DNA from: Alkalilimnicola ehrlichii
GTDB lineage: Bacteria; Pseudomonadota; Gammaproteobacteria; Nitrococcales; AK92
Direction: 5' to 3'
Length of the DNA stretch: 64,000 nt
NCBI RefSeq assembly: GCF_003399765.1
Contig: NZ_NFZV01000001.1
Location: forward strand, 281,704 to 345,703
Positions 1 through 7,594 of the stretch are shown piece after piece (position 1 is the stretch's first letter; each line of letters starts with the position of its first letter). The notes under the pieces were generated by a model. It was not told the DNA's origin. It did no database searches and saw nothing but the letters and a program-made list of their open reading frames with translations. Both the position numbers and the translations under genes were made by a program.

Positions 1-1571
1 CCTCCAGATCAAAGGCAAGGTCCGCCGGCGCGGCCGGCACCGAGAACGCCGAGCTGCGGACCGGGCAGATCGAACTGCTGGCGCGGGAAGTTTCGATCAT
101 CAACCGTGCGAAGACGCCGCCCTTCCAGCTCGATGAAGACGATGTCGGCGAAGACACTCGCTTGCGTTTCCGTTACATCGACTTGCGGCGCCCGCAGATG
201 CAGGAGCGTTTACGAACGCGCGCTCGGGTAACGAGCCTATTACGGCGCTTCCTGGACGACCGCGGGTTCCTCGATATCGAAACGCCGATGCTGACTCGGG
301 CAACGCCGGAAGGTGCGCGCGACTATCTGGTGCCGAGCCGCGTTCATCCAGGGTCGTTCTATGCTCTGCCGCAGTCGCCCCAGCTGTTCAAACAGTTGTT
401 GATGATGTCGGGCATGGATCGTTACTACCAAATCGTGCGCTGCTTTCGCGACGAGGATCTGCGCGCCGATCGGCAGCCGGAGTTTACCCAGCTCGACATC
501 GAAACCTCGTTCATGGACGAGGAAGAGATCATGGGTTTGATGGAGGAAATGATCCGCAAGCTTTTCGCGGAAGTCCTCCAGACCGAGTTGCCCGAGCCGT
601 TCCCGCGCATGAGCTTTGCCGAGGCAATGGATCGGTTCGGCAGTGACAAGCCGGATTTGCGGATTCCGCTTGAGCTGGTCGAGATTGCGGACCTGCTGCA
701 GGATGTCGAGTTCAAAGTCTTCGCCGGCCCGGCAAAAGACCCCAAAGGCCGGGTTGCCGCCTTGCACGTACCGGGCGGCGGCGAGTTGTCGCGCAAAGCC
801 ATTGACGATTACACCCAGTTTGTCGGTCGCTATGGCGCCAAGGGTCTGGCTTATATCAAGGTCAACGACCCGGCCGCCGGTCGCGACGGTTTGCAGTCGC
901 CGATTCTCAAGTTCCTGCCGGATGCCGCTGTCGAAGGCATCCTCCAACGCACTGGCGCGAAAGCGGGTGACTTGATCTTCTTCGGCGCGGATAAAGCCAA
1001 AGTTGTTTGCGACGCGCTGGGGGCCTTACGAATCAGGCTCGGCCATGATTTGGGGCTGATTGAAGCCGGGTGGCGGCCGCTGTGGGTCGTCGACTTCCCG
1101 ATGTTCGAGTACGACGAAGGCGACAAGCGTCTTTATGCGCTGCATCATCCGTTTACCGCGCCGCGTGTGGACGACTTGCAAGCGTTGGAGGCCAACCCGG
1201 AGCAAACCTTGTCGCGCGCTTACGACATGGTGTTGAACGGTACCGAGCTGGGTGGCGGTTCGGTGCGTATTCATCAGCCGGAGATGCAGCAAACGGTCTT
1301 CAAGCTCCTCGGAATCGACGAAGAGGAGGCGCGGGAGAAATTCGGCTTCTTGCTCGATGCTTTGGAGCATGGCGCGCCCCCGCATGGCGGGATCGCGTTC
1401 GGTCTCGATCGGTTGGTGATGCTGATGACCGGCTCGCAATCGATCCGCGACGTTATGGCTTTCCCTAAAACACAGGCGGCTAGCTGCTTGCTGACCGAAG
1501 CGCCGGCCCCGGTTGCCGACCTTCAGCTGAAGGAGCTTAACCTGCGTTTGCGCAAGTTACCTCAAGCCTAA
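1..1571 (+). CDS. aspS: Aspartyl-tRNA synthetase, 5' end outside window, apparent frameshift near 30-35
   Basis: Class II synthetase that charges tRNA-Asp; about 520 C-terminal residues are visible. Motif 2 ([16 protein letters not shown], about 440-490) and motif 3 ([12 protein letters not shown], about 1398-1433) are present, with the bacterial GAD insertion between them. It ends at TAA 1571 and is followed by a strong hairpin terminator. Bases 2-31 read [10 protein letters not shown] in one frame, while [13 protein letters not shown] and everything after is in the next frame. A 2-base loss or 1-base gain near 30-35 is the simplest reading. Because aspS is essential this is probably a sequence error. 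Family assignment is certain; only the N-terminus is unseen. Confidence 0.97.
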   Translation, partial: SRSKARSAGAAGTENAELRTGQIELLAREVSIINRAKTPPFQLDEDDVGEDTRLRFRYIDLRRPQMQERLRTRARVTSLLRRFLDDRGFLDIETPMLTRATPEGARDYLVPSRVHPGSFYALPQSPQLFKQLLMMSGMDRYYQIVRCFRDEDLRADRQPEFTQLDIETSFMDEEEIMGLMEEMIRKLFAEVLQTELPEPFPRMSFAEAMDRFGSDKPDLRIPLELVEIADLLQDVEFKVFAGPAKDPKGRVAALHVPGGGELSRKAIDDYTQFVGRYGAKGLAYIKVNDPAAGRDGLQSPILKFLPDAAVEGILQRTGAKAGDLIFFGADKAKVVCDALGALRIRLGHDLGLIEAGWRPLWVVDFPMFEYDEGDKRLYALHHPFTAPRVDDLQALEANPEQTLSRAYDMVLNGTELGGGSVRIHQPEMQQTVFKLLGIDEEEAREKFGFLLDALEHGAPPHGGIAFGLDRLVMLMTGSQSIRDVMAFPKTQAASCLLTEAPAPVADLQLKELNLRLRKLPQA

Positions 1572-1632
1572 GTTCCGCTCGTTCGGCTAAGGATTGAAGC
1601 GTGGTTTCAGTTCTTAGAAAAGCATTGTCTGA

Positions 1633-1670
1633 CGGGAGCTGAGCATTTGCTCGGCTCCCGTTTGCTTTTG
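1633..1670 (+). terminator. Rho-independent terminator of aspS
   Basis: The arms at 1633-1645 and 1648-1660 pair over 13 bp (one G-U) around a 2-nt loop and are followed by TTTGCTTTTG. It lies 62 bp after the aspS stop. Confidence 0.85.
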
Positions 1671-1895
1671 CTTCCTCGCATTACGATTACCCACTGCAAA
1701 GAGCGCTGCCGCCGGGCTGCCTTCCATGACGGCGTGACGTACTGTCGTGTATCAGACTTGTTACAGTTTTATGAAGCCATAAGTAATTCCTTACGCAGCA
1801 GCGGCTAAACCGCTGCCCTGGCGGCGAGGCGGTCCGCCCTGGATGGGCTGCCCTTGGCGAAGGAGCATGCCGTTTAACGACGGCCGTGAACAGTA
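1671..1895. other. Intergenic leader of the ATP-grasp gene
   Basis: No gene is seen. The stretch holds a possible Pho box on the minus strand (1760-1777) and, at 1867-1896, a 9-codon reading frame with a good ribosome site (GAAGGAG). Its stop TAG shares one base with the GTG start of the next gene. Confidence 0.5.
1760..1777 (-). promoter_or_regulatory. Possible Pho box (reverse orientation)
   Basis: Read on the minus strand, this 18-mer (centre TCATAAAACTGTAAC) matches about 14 of 18 positions of the PhoB consensus (CTGTCAT, A/T-rich, CTGTCA). The orientation is opposite to the downstream gene, which lowers confidence. A much better box stands before the phosphate transporter at 3263. Confidence 0.3.
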
Positions 1896-3149
1896 GTGAG
1901 TAAGGAACGTGATATAGATAATCGTGCCGATAATCCGGGTGCGGTTATTGTCGATGGCCACGGGCATACCGATTTAGGTGTGATCCGGGCGCTCGGTAAG
2001 GCAGGTGTGCCGGTCTACTTGCTCTCCGATAAGCCGCAGACTGCTGCACGCTACTCGCGTTACGTTGAGCTTTTCAGCGATTTTCCAGCCGGTAATGCCG
2101 GCGAGTTGGAGAGGGTTAAGGCATTACGCGAGTTCGGGCGCCGATTCCGACACAAGCCGGTTTTGTTCAGCACGGGGGATAGCACCCTGATGCTGTTTTC
2201 CCGCCACCGGGCGGCGCTTGAGCATTATTACCGCCACCATTTAGCCGAGACTCAACTCGTCGAGCAGTTATACGACAAGCAATTATTCGCGCGTTTGGCG
2301 GGGCAGCTCCAGTTGCCGATACCCGCGACCGTGGCGCCGCGCAGTCGCGAGGATTTGGAGGCAGCACTCTGGGGAATGCGTTTCCCGGTCATCGTGAAGC
2401 CGGCAGAGAAGCGTTGCTGGGCGATTTATCCGCAAGTTGTCGAGCTGGTGGATGGGAATCCTAAGGGAGTGCGTATCGATACGCGCCGTCAGCTGCTGCG
2501 CTTCTACGATACGGTAACATCCTATAACAATCGCTTGATTATCCAGGAGTACATCGAAGGTCGCGATGAACTTTTGTACTCCCTGTACGCGTACATCGAT
2601 CGCCGGCACCATGTTAAAGCTTGGGGCTTAAGCCAGAAGATTCGGACTAACCCGCCTCATCGGGGGGTAGCAACGTTCTCCGTCACGCGCACGGAGCGGG
2701 CGATTTGTCGCATGGGCCTGAGTGTGCTGAACACCTTAGGCGTGACCGGATTAGCCATTCTGCAGGTCAAATGGAGCGCACGGCATAACGATTACTTGCT
2801 GTTGGAGATCAATCCCAGGCACGGCACCTCCATCGGTTTGTACCCGAGCGCCGGTGTCAATCTACCTTATGTCGCTTACCGTGATAGCCTCTGTCATGCC
2901 TTGCCCGACCAGCCGGAGCAGCGAGAAGGCGTCCGTTGGGCGGATTGGGCGGGCGATATGAGGGCCTTGCGCTCTTACCAAGCATTGGGGGAATGGCGTT
3001 GGCCGGGTTTCTTGCGTAGTTACTTTGGGGCTCGGACCTATGCCGTGTTCGATTGGCGCGATCCGCTCCCCTGGGTTTTGCCATTATGGCAGCGGGTTCG
3101 CCGTAAATCGGCTAAACTCGCCCACCGTAAAGGAGGGTACGCGAAGTAA
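1896..3149 (+). CDS. ATP-grasp family protein (COG3919-like carboxylate ligase)
   Basis: A 417-residue predicted ATP-grasp enzyme that should join a carboxylate to an amine or similar acceptor at the expense of ATP; its substrate is unknown. A Rossmann-like start (VIVDGHGHTDLGVIRALG, residues 18-35) precedes an ATP-grasp core with the lysine in VIVKPA (165-170), the hinge QEYIEG (217-222) and the metal/ATP motif LLEINPRHG (302-310). The GTG start at 1896 has no ribosome site of its own but overlaps the stop of a 9-codon leader frame. That could be translational coupling, or a lost base could have split the true N-terminus. It lies beside a Pho-boxed phosphate uptake pair, so a role in phosphate starvation is possible but unproven. 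Confidence 0.75.
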   Translation: MSKERDIDNRADNPGAVIVDGHGHTDLGVIRALGKAGVPVYLLSDKPQTAARYSRYVELFSDFPAGNAGELERVKALREFGRRFRHKPVLFSTGDSTLMLFSRHRAALEHYYRHHLAETQLVEQLYDKQLFARLAGQLQLPIPATVAPRSREDLEAALWGMRFPVIVKPAEKRCWAIYPQVVELVDGNPKGVRIDTRRQLLRFYDTVTSYNNRLIIQEYIEGRDELLYSLYAYIDRRHHVKAWGLSQKIRTNPPHRGVATFSVTRTERAICRMGLSVLNTLGVTGLAILQVKWSARHNDYLLLEINPRHGTSIGLYPSAGVNLPYVAYRDSLCHALPDQPEQREGVRWADWAGDMRALRSYQALGEWRWPGFLRSYFGARTYAVFDWRDPLPWVLPLWQRVRRKSAKLAHRKGGYAK

Positions 3150-3262
3150 CGGCTGTCGATGATGCTCCTGGCATCGCGACCGATGCACGGTTTTCCGTTT
3201 CTCTCCACCCGTTTTAACCGAAAGGTGATCGGCCGCTAGTAATACGGCCGGCTTTCACTGTG

Positions 3263-3306
3263 CTGTAACAAAAATGTCATAAAACTGTAGCCGGACTGTA
3301 ATGCTG
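3263..3306 (+). promoter_or_regulatory. Pho box, four 11-bp units
   Basis: Four consecutive 11-bp units start with CTGTAAC, ATGTCAT, CTGTAGC and CTGTAAT. This is the helical phasing used by tandem PhoB dimers. The box lies about 92 bp before the ATG of the Na+/Pi symporter, so that gene and the PhoU-like gene behind it are probably induced by phosphate limitation. Confidence 0.8.
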
Positions 3307-3397
3307 GGGCCTCACTCTGCGCAGCTCAAACGAGCCGATGAGGGGCTTTCCTGTTGCCAGCCGAACAGGTATCCGTCTTCTAAGGTGACTGCTGATT

Positions 3398-4608
3398 ATG
3401 TCGCAAGCAAACTCTTCTCCCCCGCGAACGCCCGCGAAGGCATTTACTCGTAACCATGCCGGGCGGGAGGTGCCGGCTTGGTTACGCGGTATCTACGCGG
3501 GGCTTTGTCTCTACTTATTCTTGGCCGCTCTCAATGTAATGAGTTCGGGCCTGGGTACGTTCGGGGAGGCAAGCGATTTTCTAACCCGGGTTTTGCGTAT
3601 GGCGAAAACCCGTTTATTGCCCTACTTGGCGCCGTATTGGTGACGATGATCGTACAGAGCTCATCGTTCACTTCGGCGCTGATCGTGACCCTGGTTGCGA
3701 CCGGAGAGATGACTTTAGGCACGGCCGTGTTCGCCATCATGGGCGCGAATATCGGCACCGCGGTGACCGGCGTTATCGTCGCGTTGGCCAACTTGCGCAT
3801 ACGCAGCAACTTTCGTCGCTCGTTCACCGCGGCGTTGATGCACGACTTCTTCAATATCCTGACCGTTGCCATTTTGTTTCCGTTGGAATGGATTACCAGC
3901 GTATTCAATGAAGCGGGAAGAGGGGTGTTGACCCGGCTTGCCGCTTGGTTGGCGCAGGTGATCGGGCTGGAGGAAGTGCCGCGGCCGGATAGCCCCGTCA
4001 AGGTGATTACCGCCCCGGTGGTGAACGGCGTCGATTGGCTGGGTGCCGTCTTCATGCCGACGCCAGGCGCAGAGGGTATTTTTGTCGCCGCTGTCGGTCT
4101 GCTGCTGATGTTTGTGTCCTTAGTGCTGATGGTGAAGAACCTGCGCGGCGCTTTATTGCGGTACATGGACGGTTTGTTCAGCACCTATTTTTTCAAAAAC
4201 GATGCGCGGGCTTATGGCATAGGCGTTATTTCCACCGTGTTGGTGCAGTCGAGCACGATTACCACCAGCCTGATGGTGCCGCTGGCGGGTGCGGGTATCG
4301 TGCGTATCCGTCGGGTCTTCCCCTTCATGATCGGCGCTAATCTCGGCACCACGGTGACCAGCGTGCTGGCCGCCACGGCTAACCCCGTGGCAGCGGCCAT
4401 GACAGTTGCCCTCTTTCACGTTATTTTCAACCTCGTAGGGTCGGCGATCTGGTATCCGCTACGGCGCATCCCCATCATGACGGCTACTTGGTACGGTCGT
4501 TTGGCCGGGCGACAGCCCCGTTATGCGTTTATTTTCCTGTTCGCGGTGTTTGTGGTTATTCCATTGCTTGGGGTGGCGATCACCGAATTCATCATCGGCT
4601 TGCGCTGA
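3398..4608 (+). CDS. Na+/phosphate cotransporter, NptA/PNaS family (frameshifted)
   Basis: Sodium-driven inorganic phosphate uptake at the inner membrane. The two repeat signatures of the Na/Pi family are seen: IVQSSSFTSALIV with GANIGTAVTG in the first half, and LVQSSTITTSLMV with GANLGTTVTS in the second. Residues 1 to about 60 (ATG 3398, SQANSSPPR) are in one frame, and the rest, from about AYGENPFIALL, is in the frame one base back. A single missing base between about 3577 and 3594 (TTTT, CCCGGG, TTTT runs) joins them into 403 residues, a normal size. A PhoU-like gene follows 23 bp later, and a Pho box stands upstream. Confidence 0.88.
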
Positions 4609-4631
4609 GCGCGGCGCGCCAGGAGGTTTCC

Positions 4632-5309
4632 ATGTTTAGAGAGCTTTATACCGCCCTGACTTCCGCGAATACCATCGAGCAAGCCTTCGCGGACCTGACA
4701 AAGATGCTCGAGAACGGCGCGTGGATGTTCGAGCGTGCCAATGAAGTGCTACACAGTACGGTGCCGGCCGAAGATGTGCGGCAACCGATCTATGACCGCG
4801 ACCAAGCCATTAATGCCTTGGAACGGTCGATACGCCGTAAGGTATTGCGTCATCTGACCGTTAATCCGGGGCATGACGTTGCCATCTGCCTGGCGCTGAT
4901 GAGCGTTGCCAAGGACGCCGAGCGCATTGGCGACTACTGTAAAAATGTGTTTGAAGTCGGTTACTTCTATACCGAAGGCTTTCATGTCGCCAAGTACCAA
5001 GTGCCGCTCGACGAGATGTCGGAGCAGGTCAGCGAAATGTTCGGCAAAGTTATCAAGGCAACGCGCAGCTCGGATGAGGATCAGGCGGAACAAGCGCTAG
5101 CGCGTGCCTTAAGGATTCGTAGCCGCTGCGATCAGCTGATCGAGGCGCTATTCCGCGATCAGAATCAGATTGAGTTCCACGAAGCCGTGGCTTACTCGTT
5201 ACTGGCGCGCCATTACAAACGAGTAGCGGCTCATCTGGCCAATATCGCGACGGCCGTGCTAGGACAACTGGAAGACTTGGACTTCTACCCGCAAGAGGAT
5301 GAGAAGTAA
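4632..5309 (+). CDS. PhoU-domain protein, Na/Pi-cotransporter partner
   Basis: A 225-residue helical protein with PhoU-type repeats and the conserved core AKDAERIGDYCKNV (about residues 97-110). It probably senses or tunes phosphate transport together with the NptA-type carrier just upstream. The ATG at 4632 is chosen because AGGAGG precedes it at 4621; a longer frame opens at 4488 inside the transporter gene and is not needed. It is probably co-transcribed from the Pho-boxed promoter. PhoU family membership is clear; the exact subfamily is not. Confidence 0.88.
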   Translation: MFRELYTALTSANTIEQAFADLTKMLENGAWMFERANEVLHSTVPAEDVRQPIYDRDQAINALERSIRRKVLRHLTVNPGHDVAICLALMSVAKDAERIGDYCKNVFEVGYFYTEGFHVAKYQVPLDEMSEQVSEMFGKVIKATRSSDEDQAEQALARALRIRSRCDQLIEALFRDQNQIEFHEAVAYSLLARHYKRVAAHLANIATAVLGQLEDLDFYPQEDEK

Positions 5310-5341
5310 AGCGCTACGGCTTTTGCCGACCGAAGTGCTCG

Positions 5342-5366
5342 GAACCAACGACCAGCGGATTAAAAG
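5342..5366. repeat. Left attachment-site repeat
   Basis: This 25-bp copy is identical to 26840-26864, a stretch of tRNA-Lys from the anticodon loop to the T loop. The flanking bases on the host side do not continue the tRNA 3' end. The left junction may have decayed, or the attB may have been a partial tRNA. Confidence 0.85.
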
Positions 5367-5409
5367 ACAGCGAGCTGGGTTGCGGTAAGTTTTTGTTAAG
5401 CAATGAAAT

Positions 5410-5444
5410 CCGGCAGCTTCTCTGTCTAATAGAGAAGCTGCCGG
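5410..5444 (-). terminator. Perfect 14-bp inverted repeat after the integrase gene
   Basis: Arms 5410-5423 and 5431-5444 pair perfectly around a 7-nt loop. The repeat sits 45 bp after the integrase stop and 44 bp inside the left attachment repeat. No long T run follows on either strand, so the terminator role is likely but not certain. Confidence 0.6.
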
Positions 5445-5488
5445 TTAGCGTCGGGAAGCCTGTGTTTAGCGGGGGGAGTGCGGTAGTT

Positions 5489-6489
5489 TTAGACAGGCTT
5501 TTGCCGGTTTAAGGGCTTTACCCGTTGTACCTTACGGCGCTTTATGTAGATGTCGGTCGTGGTCTTGCGGGCGTGTGCCAGCAGGCCGTGGGCGTCCAGG
5601 CCGCGCTCGTCGGCGTCGGTGCCGGCCTTGGCGCGGATATCGTGTTCGGTGAAACGCTCCTTGATAATGCCTTCGGCCAGCGCTTTGCGCATGGCCCGCT
5701 GCCAGATGGAGCGAAAGCCGTCGCCGCTGTAGGGTTGGCCATGGCGGGTGCAGAATAAGTATTCGCTGTTCGATGGCCGAGGGAGGGCCTTAGCCATTTG
5801 CACGGCCAGGCGCAGATCGTCGTCCCATTCGATCACCACGCGTTTTCCCTGTTTGGCGGTTTGCTGGTAATGGATACCGTCCTCCTTGAGCTGGTCTAGC
5901 CGGGTCGCGAGGATCTCGCCTTGACGGCGGCCGGTGCAGTACTTGTAGAGGCAATAGGCTTGCAGTAGCGGCGAGGCCGACTGCATGAAGGCGGCCAGTT
6001 CTTCGTCTTCGATGTAGCGATCGCGGGCCGCTCGGTGATGCGCTTGACGCCGCGACAGGGGTTGTAGCGGAGTACGCCCCATTGCATCGCTTTGGTGAAG
6101 ACGTGCGAGAGCAGCGCGCGCTCGCGGTTGGCGCGCACCGGCGCCGTCTGGCCGCGAATTTCTAGAAATTCGTACACGTGGCGCGGTTCGACGTCTTCCG
6201 GCTTCATGTCGCCGAAGAACACTCGCAGCGCTTTGATTTCACTTTTGTTGTCCTTGTAGGTGCGCGGCGCCTTACGCGGCGCGATCTCCAGCATGTAACG
6301 GTCGAAGAGGCTTTGCATGCGGGTCGCGGTAACAGGCGCCTCGACTAACTTGGCCCACTCGGCCATGGCGTCGGGCAGGTTGGCGCCCAGGCGGTGCCAT
6401 TGGCCCGCCCGGTCGACGTAGTAGTAGGCCCCGTGCTTGAAGTAGACCCGGGGCGGTAGGTGCTTGTTCTTAGTTCGCGGTCTTCCCAT
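5489..6489 (-). CDS. int: Tyrosine recombinase (integrase), frameshifted
   Basis: Site-specific recombinase that would insert and excise the element at tRNA-Lys. The N-terminal part (start 6489, GRPRTKNKHLPPRVY) holds the arm-binding and SAM-like core-binding regions up to RGVKRITERP. The C-terminal part, in another frame, has the catalytic domain: first Arg in TGRRQGEIL, HxxR in EHDIRAK, and the likely nucleophile in TTDIYIKR. One base is missing near 6025-6032 (a GGG/CCC run); restoring it gives 333 residues, normal for P2-type integrases. It overlaps the DUF4224 gene by 20 bp. Confidence 0.9.
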
Positions 6490-6706
6490 GGGTGAAGTCC
6501 ATTAGTGCTTTGACATTGGGTTGAGTGCGCGTCGGCCTAGCATCGCCGCCGAGGACTTTCTCGATGTGCGAGCGCAGGATGCGCGGCCGACCTTCGGCGT
6601 TGAGCGTGAACTTCACGCCGTTGCGCTCGAGCCAGCGAATCTGGGCCGACTGCCGTTTTCTTGCTGTGAGCTGGTAAAGTTCGTCGTCGCTTAGGAACAG
6701 GCTCAT
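6470..6706 (-). CDS. DUF4224 phage protein
   Basis: A 78-residue protein with the DUF4224 pattern: LSDDELYQLTARKR at the start, then RWLERNGVKF and GRPRILRSHIEKVLG. Such genes often sit directly before phage integrases, as here (20-bp overlap). A role in recombination directionality or DNA binding is plausible from its position but not demonstrated. Confidence 0.75.
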   Translation of the reverse strand: MSLFLSDDELYQLTARKRQSAQIRWLERNGVKFTLNAEGRPRILRSHIEKVLGGDARPTRTQPNVKALMDFTHGKTAN

Positions 6707-6724
6707 GGTCGTGCGGCTCCCCTG

Positions 6725-6958
6725 TTAGTCGTGCGGTTCGGTTTCGATCATCACGTCGGCGTTGAACTGCGTCCGTAGCGCCTGAAAGCCTGGCTCCGCG
6801 AGCAGCGCGGCCAGGGCCGGCTGCTGCTCGCGAATCTCCTGCCAGTGGGCGGCTTTCTCGGCCGGCTCCAGTTGGCTCAGGTTGAGCCAGGACGTCGGCC
6901 GGTAGCGGCCGATTGCGCCGGCGGGCAGCGGGCGCGGCCAATCGCGGATGTCGCCCAT
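6725..6958 (-). CDS. Small phage protein, unknown function
   Basis: A 77-residue reading frame from ATG 6958, chosen over upstream frame extensions because it starts right after the DksA-like gene (stop 6960). It contains WPRPLPAGAIGRYRPTSW and a helical tail rich in E, A and Q. No family was recognised. It is probably part of the early operon running from the primase to the integrase. Confidence 0.5.
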   Translation of the reverse strand: MGDIRDWPRPLPAGAIGRYRPTSWLNLSQLEPAEKAAHWQEIREQQPALAALLAEPGFQALRTQFNADVMIETEPHD

Positions 6959-6959
6959 G

Positions 6960-7157
6960 TCAGCGCCGCTCCGCCATTTCCTGACAATCGACGCAGCGCT
7001 GAACGCCGGGCAGGGTTTGCCGGCGGCGCTCGGGGATGGGCTCGTCGCAGTCGATGCAGTGGGTGCGACTCGTGCCCTGGTAGCGGACGCGAGCGGCAAT
7101 GCAGGCCTCGGTAAAGCGTTCGGTGTATTCGGTGGCGATGTCGATAGCTTTGGTCAT
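6960..7157 (-). CDS. TraR/DksA-type C4 zinc-finger protein
   Basis: A 65-residue protein with the four cysteines of the DksA/TraR finger: C-x2-C in HCIDCDEPIPE and C-x2-C in QRCVDCQE. The P2 family and many plasmids carry such short proteins, which bind RNA polymerase in its secondary channel. It probably tunes host or phage transcription. It lies tightly between two small early genes. Confidence 0.8.
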   Translation of the reverse strand: MTKAIDIATEYTERFTEACIAARVRYQGTSRTHCIDCDEPIPERRRQTLPGVQRCVDCQEMAERR

Positions 7158-7178
7158 TATTATGGTCTCCGGTAATCG

Positions 7179-7592
7179 TTATTGGTCGCTGCTGCGGCCG
7201 AGGTGGAGCTGCGCTTCCGGCATGTCGCGGCGGACGCGGTAGCTGCAGCGGTGAGCGTCGATGGCGCGTTGCAGGGCGTTTGTGGAGTCGAACACCAGGA
7301 CCAGCGCGGCGCGGTGATGGACCCGCTCGCCGTCCTGGGTGACGACGGTCAGTTCGCCGGCGTCGTGCAGCGTGCCTTGGGGTAGCGGAGTGGTGTGCTG
7401 TCGTTTCTTTGCCATGGTTTTCTCGCTCTTGTTATGGCCACAGCGCGTAGCCTTGTTATTCGGTGCCCGGCCCTCGTCGGCCAGCCGTTGCGGGCCGAGC
7501 AGGCCGATATCGCGCAGTCGGCGGATCAGGCCGGTGCGGCTCATGTCCAAGCAACTGGCTGCTGTCTTGAGGCTGTCGGTGTGCCGGGCCAT
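7179..7592 (-). CDS. Small phage protein(s): HTH-like N-terminus and unknown C-terminus
   Basis: The frame from ATG 7592 (ribosome site CAGGAG) is open for 137 residues. The first 33 or so residues look like a helix-turn-helix (TDSLKTAASCLDMSRTGLI). The last 78, from an internal ATG at 7415 (MAKKRQHTTPLPQG), look like a separate small protein. In the next frame a stop at 7456-7458 would end the HTH protein after about 45 residues. One lost base, as seen in many genes here, could therefore have fused two adjacent genes. No function was recognised. Confidence 0.45.
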   Translation of the reverse strand: MARHTDSLKTAASCLDMSRTGLIRRLRDIGLLGPQRLADEGRAPNNKATRCGHNKSEKTMAKKRQHTTPLPQGTLHDAGELTVVTQDGERVHHRAALVLVFDSTNALQRAIDAHRCSYRVRRDMPEAQLHLGRSSDQ

Positions 7593-7594
7593 GG

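Noticed and set aside
3577..3594. Programmed frameshift in the Na/Pi symporter
   Set aside because: No canonical slippery heptamer is in phase, and similar single-base breaks occur in many unrelated genes here, so an error is likelier.
5342..5366. Fragment of a second tRNA-Lys gene at the left
   Set aside because: Only 25 bp match and the acceptor and D arms are missing; it is the attachment repeat.
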